Assembly: GCF_029212375.1 (NCBI RefSeq)
Contig: NZ_JARGNU010000024.1
Span: forward strand, 1 to 42,049
Direction of reading: 5' to 3'
DNA length: 42,049 nucleotides
From: Zhongshania sp.
Lineage (GTDB): Bacteria; Pseudomonadota; Gammaproteobacteria; Pseudomonadales; Spongiibacteraceae
The position numbers and the translations under genes were made by a program. Positions 40,474 through 42,049 of this stretch are shown piece by piece; position 1 is the first letter of the stretch; each line of letters begins with the position of its first letter. The notes below the pieces were generated by a model. The model did no database searches. It was not told where the DNA came from and was given only the letters and a program-made list of their open reading frames with translations.

Positions 40474-41476
40474 AAAATCTGGTGAAAAATGGCTCGTGGA
40501 CGCCTATCCGGATGGCCGAGCTGGAAAAAGAGTCAGGAAGAAATTCGATACTAAATCAGAAGCGAGTAGATTTGAACGTTTCGTATTAAGTCGTGCACAC
40601 GAAGGCAAGTCTTGGAACGAGTCATCTGGTGATACGCGAAAACTCAATGAGCTAATTAATCAATGGTACGGTGCAAAAGGCATGTACCTAAAAGATGCAG
40701 TAAAGCGAAAAAATTGCCTGCTGGCTGTTTCAGCATGGATGGGCGATCCCGTTGCATCAAAATTATCACCTAGTGATTTTCTTCAGTATTCGGCGTACCG
40801 GAAGCAAGAGGGTGCTTCGGAAAAGACCATTAACAACCATTTGGGGTATCTAAACGCTGTATACAACTATCTCCGCAGTATTGATGTAATTGACTACGAG
40901 AACCCATTGGCTCGGGTCAAGATGATCAAAATAGATGAGCGTGAACTGTCTTGGTTATCCAGTGATGAAATTTTTCATTTGCTTGCAACAATAGAAAGTT
41001 TTACGGGTAATCCGCATATTCTTTTACTTACGAAAATATGCCTTTCAACAGGTGCGCGATGGGGAGAAGCCGAAGGATTGACAGTGCGAAATGTTACAGA
41101 TGGTAAGCTTCATTTCATTGGTACAAAAAGTGGTAAAAGCCGGAGTGTTCCGGTTTCTAATGAGCTTCATCGAGAGATACTGAGCCACCTAGCAAAGCAC
41201 AAAAGTTTTTCACCGTCGCACAGTGCTTTCAGGCGGGCATTAAAAGCTTCAAAAATACAACTTCCGAAAGGGCAGGCTGCTCATGTTCTAAGGCATAGCT
41301 TTGCAAGTCATTTTGTAATGAATGGCGGCAATATTCTAACTCTCCAGAAGATACTGGGACATTCTACGATTGTAATGACCATGAGATATGCGCATTTATC
41401 ACCTGATCACTTGAGTGAAGCGGTTAGTCTTAACCCCCTTTCAAATATTATGAGCCAAGAGGCTCAGGTAGGATAA
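40463..41476 (+). CDS. Tyrosine recombinase (phage integrase)
   Basis: The 337-aa protein starts MTIKKSGEKWLVDAYPDGRAGKRVRKKFDT (arm-binding region), has a core-binding domain (about 60-150) and a catalytic domain with Arg199 (STGARWGEAEGL), Lys222 region (GTKSGKSRSVPVS), His274-x-x-Arg277 (HVLRHSFASHF), His300 (LGHSTIVMTM) and nucleophile Tyr309 (MRYAHL). All catalytic residues are present. Its position about 0.5 kb from ssrA makes it the enzyme that inserted the prophage. The ATG at 40463 is used; a GTG at 40445 is possible. CTX-like inoviruses use host XerCD instead, so a private integrase is notable. Confidence 0.94.
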   Translation: MTIKKSGEKWLVDAYPDGRAGKRVRKKFDTKSEASRFERFVLSRAHEGKSWNESSGDTRKLNELINQWYGAKGMYLKDAVKRKNCLLAVSAWMGDPVASKLSPSDFLQYSAYRKQEGASEKTINNHLGYLNAVYNYLRSIDVIDYENPLARVKMIKIDERELSWLSSDEIFHLLATIESFTGNPHILLLTKICLSTGARWGEAEGLTVRNVTDGKLHFIGTKSGKSRSVPVSNELHREILSHLAKHKSFSPSHSAFRRALKASKIQLPKGQAAHVLRHSFASHFVMNGGNILTLQKILGHSTIVMTMRYAHLSPDHLSEAVSLNPLSNIMSQEAQVG

Positions 41477-41506
41477 AATTATTCTACGTAAGGATGAGTT
41501 GCATCT

Positions 41507-41839
41507 TTAGCGATTGTTGTCTTCCTTTAGATATAAAAGTAGCTGGTTACTTGCATCGTGAATCTCTTTAAGTGGGTTGGCTGCGCAATATTTATCTACG
41601 TAGCCCCATAAGGCAGATGAATCTACTTTCCGAAAATTCACTTTGCCTACTAATCCAGCCTGTACACCTGTATAAAAACCGTTAATCCATTGGCCTGTTT
41701 GATGCCAATCGGAATGTGTTCTCCGATCACTTAGCCACTTTCTGCAAGAATTTATACCCGACCCAACAACAGTTACATATTGTGCCGTGGCAACGCCTTG
41801 GTACATTAAAAGTATTCCAATTATCAGAATTCTTCTCAT
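41507..41839 (-). CDS. Small secreted hypothetical protein (prophage cargo)
   Basis: The 110-aa protein has a short signal peptide (RILIIGILLMYQGVATAQ) and a small alpha-rich mature domain with two cysteines (NSCRKWLS and DKYCAANPLKEIHDASNQLLLYL), like many periplasmic Rap1a/HdeA-type small proteins. The family is not certain. It lies between integrase and att, in opposite direction to the integrase and convergent with it, a usual place for cargo. A role in superinfection or envelope change is speculation. Confidence 0.6.
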   Translation of the reverse strand: MRRILIIGILLMYQGVATAQYVTVVGSGINSCRKWLSDRRTHSDWHQTGQWINGFYTGVQAGLVGKVNFRKVDSSALWGYVDKYCAANPLKEIHDASNQLLLYLKEDNNR

Positions 41840-41908
41840 CCTTAAGTTCCATCCTTATCCGTGAATGAGTATTAATCGCCTCAAATGGTAAAGACTCAAA
41901 TACTTCCA

Positions 41909-41928
41909 TGTAGTCACTTGGTGGTCAT
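41909..41928. promoter_or_regulatory. Candidate integrase arm-type site, right end
   Basis: ATGTAGTCACTTGGTGGTCAT is the partner of the site at 31755-31774: TAGTCAC (41911-41917) and TGGTCAT (41922-41928) with the same 11-bp spacing. It is about 67 bp inside the right att core. Confidence 0.6.
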
Positions 41929-41958
41929 TTTTGTTTTTCAACAGACTGTTATTGCAAA

Positions 41959-41989
41959 AAACCCCAACAAAATCAATCTGTTGGGGTTT
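41959..41989 (-). terminator. ssrA terminator
   Basis: AAACCCCAACA (41959-41969) pairs with TGTTGGGGTTT (41979-41989). Leftward transcription of tmRNA would read TTGGGG stem then T6 from the A run at 41956-41961. It starts 7 bp beyond the CCA end. Confidence 0.88.
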
Positions 41990-41994
41990 GTTTT

Positions 41995-42021
41995 TTGGTG
42001 GAGCCGGCGGGAATTGAACCC
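41995..42021. repeat. attR core: 27-bp ssrA 3' end, right copy
   Basis: Identical to 31637-31663. It covers the CCA end, acceptor strand and most of the T arm of tmRNA. The tmRNA sequence continues unbroken to the right, so this copy completes the functional gene. Confidence 0.88.
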
Positions 42022-42049
42022 GCGTCCGCCAGTCCGCTGCTTAAGGCTC
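41996..42049 (-). ncRNA. ssrA: tmRNA (ssrA), 3' end only
   Basis: Read leftward the window edge gives GGACGCGGGTTCAATTCCC, then GCCGGCTCCACCA: a T-arm (GCGGG-TTCAATT-CCCGC) and acceptor strand ending CCA. It agrees with the E. coli tmRNA 3' end apart from two bases (CGGACGCGGGTTCAA-TCCCGCC-GCTCCACCA). The remaining 5' part lies beyond 42049. tmRNA rescues stalled ribosomes by trans-translation with SmpB. It serves as the insertion site for the prophage. Confidence 0.85.

Larger units (their letters stand above)
31637..42021. mobile_element. Inovirus (filamentous phage) prophage integrated at ssrA
   Basis: Identical 27-bp att cores bound about 10.4 kb with lower GC than the host. In leftward order are replication initiator, ssDNA-binding candidate, two tiny membrane proteins, major coat protein, central terminator, pIII-like adhesin, pVI-like protein, Zot/pI and secretin pIV. 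This is the complete functional order of a filamentous phage. A regulator and tyrosine integrase run rightward. All genes look intact, so excision and virion production are plausible but not shown. Cargo genes sit near both ends (31889, 32395, 41507). Confidence 0.9.

Noticed and set aside
41996-42049. Ordinary tRNA gene at the right edge
   Set aside because: The bases upstream of the T-arm match tmRNA (GGACGCGGGTTCAA) and lack an anticodon arm in the 25 nt visible; tmRNA fits better, though the 5' part is not seen.

Overview
The window reads as chromosome of a gammaproteobacterium, probably a marine or environmental one. The basis is codon use near 50% GC, a gamma-type tmRNA 3' end at the right edge, DUF4124 and DUF1499 proteins, and REP-like GTCAT...ACTTGAT...ATCT palindromes. 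The genus cannot be fixed from the sequence alone. Several host genes start with GTG or TTG behind good ribosome binding sites.

Positions 1-12.4 kb are a surface-polysaccharide (O-antigen or capsule) locus. A 193-bp tandem array of inverted REP-like repeats precedes rmlA-rmlC-rmlD (dTDP-L-rhamnose; rmlB is not in the window). These are followed by glycosyltransferases, a DUF4422 protein and a three-gene cassette for a dTDP-3-(acylamino)-3,6-dideoxyhexose: a FdtA/QdtA-type ketoisomerase, a GNAT acyltransferase and a DegT-family aminotransferase. On the minus strand lie glf (UDP-galactofuranose), a glycosyltransferase and a second DUF4422 paralogue. A capsule-synthesis (KpsS-like) protein closes the locus. 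Together the genes make and assemble a polymer with rhamnose, an amino-deoxy sugar and galactofuranose.

Positions 12.5-22.2 kb are ordinary host genes: a SulP anion transporter coupled to a tandem-domain UspA protein, two convergent OafA-like O-acyltransferases with C-terminal SGNH domains (likely decorating the polysaccharide), a DUF4124 protein, and a MarR regulator sharing a compact divergent promoter with a DUF1499 gene followed by an enoyl-reductase-like oxidoreductase.

Positions 22.3-42.05 kb are foreign DNA stacked at the 3' end of ssrA (tmRNA). The intact ssrA end is at the right edge on the minus strand. A 27-bp copy of that end recurs at 31637 and a decayed copy at 22337. Between the two left copies lies a type I restriction-modification operon (hsdR, fic, hsdM, hsdS and a DUF3800 gene) without an integrase. 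Between the two right copies lies a roughly 10.4-kb filamentous phage (inovirus) prophage. It has a tyrosine integrase, a CI-like regulator, an excisionase-like HTH protein, an RstA-type replication initiator, a candidate ssDNA-binding protein, two tiny membrane proteins (32 and 39 aa), the major coat protein, a central terminator, a pIII-like adhesin, a pVI-like protein, Zot/pI and its own secretin pIV. Three small cargo genes sit near its ends.

Most unusual observations: the nested ssrA attachment sites with matching arm-type repeats; a 14-bp palindrome TTTCGCTAGCGAAA present four times only inside the prophage and read as Phe-Ala-Ser-Glu in three genes; long inverted repeats downstream of pIV that could be packaging or replication signals; TGTATA-type repeats over the fic promoter; and a REP element embedded in the hsdS coding sequence.
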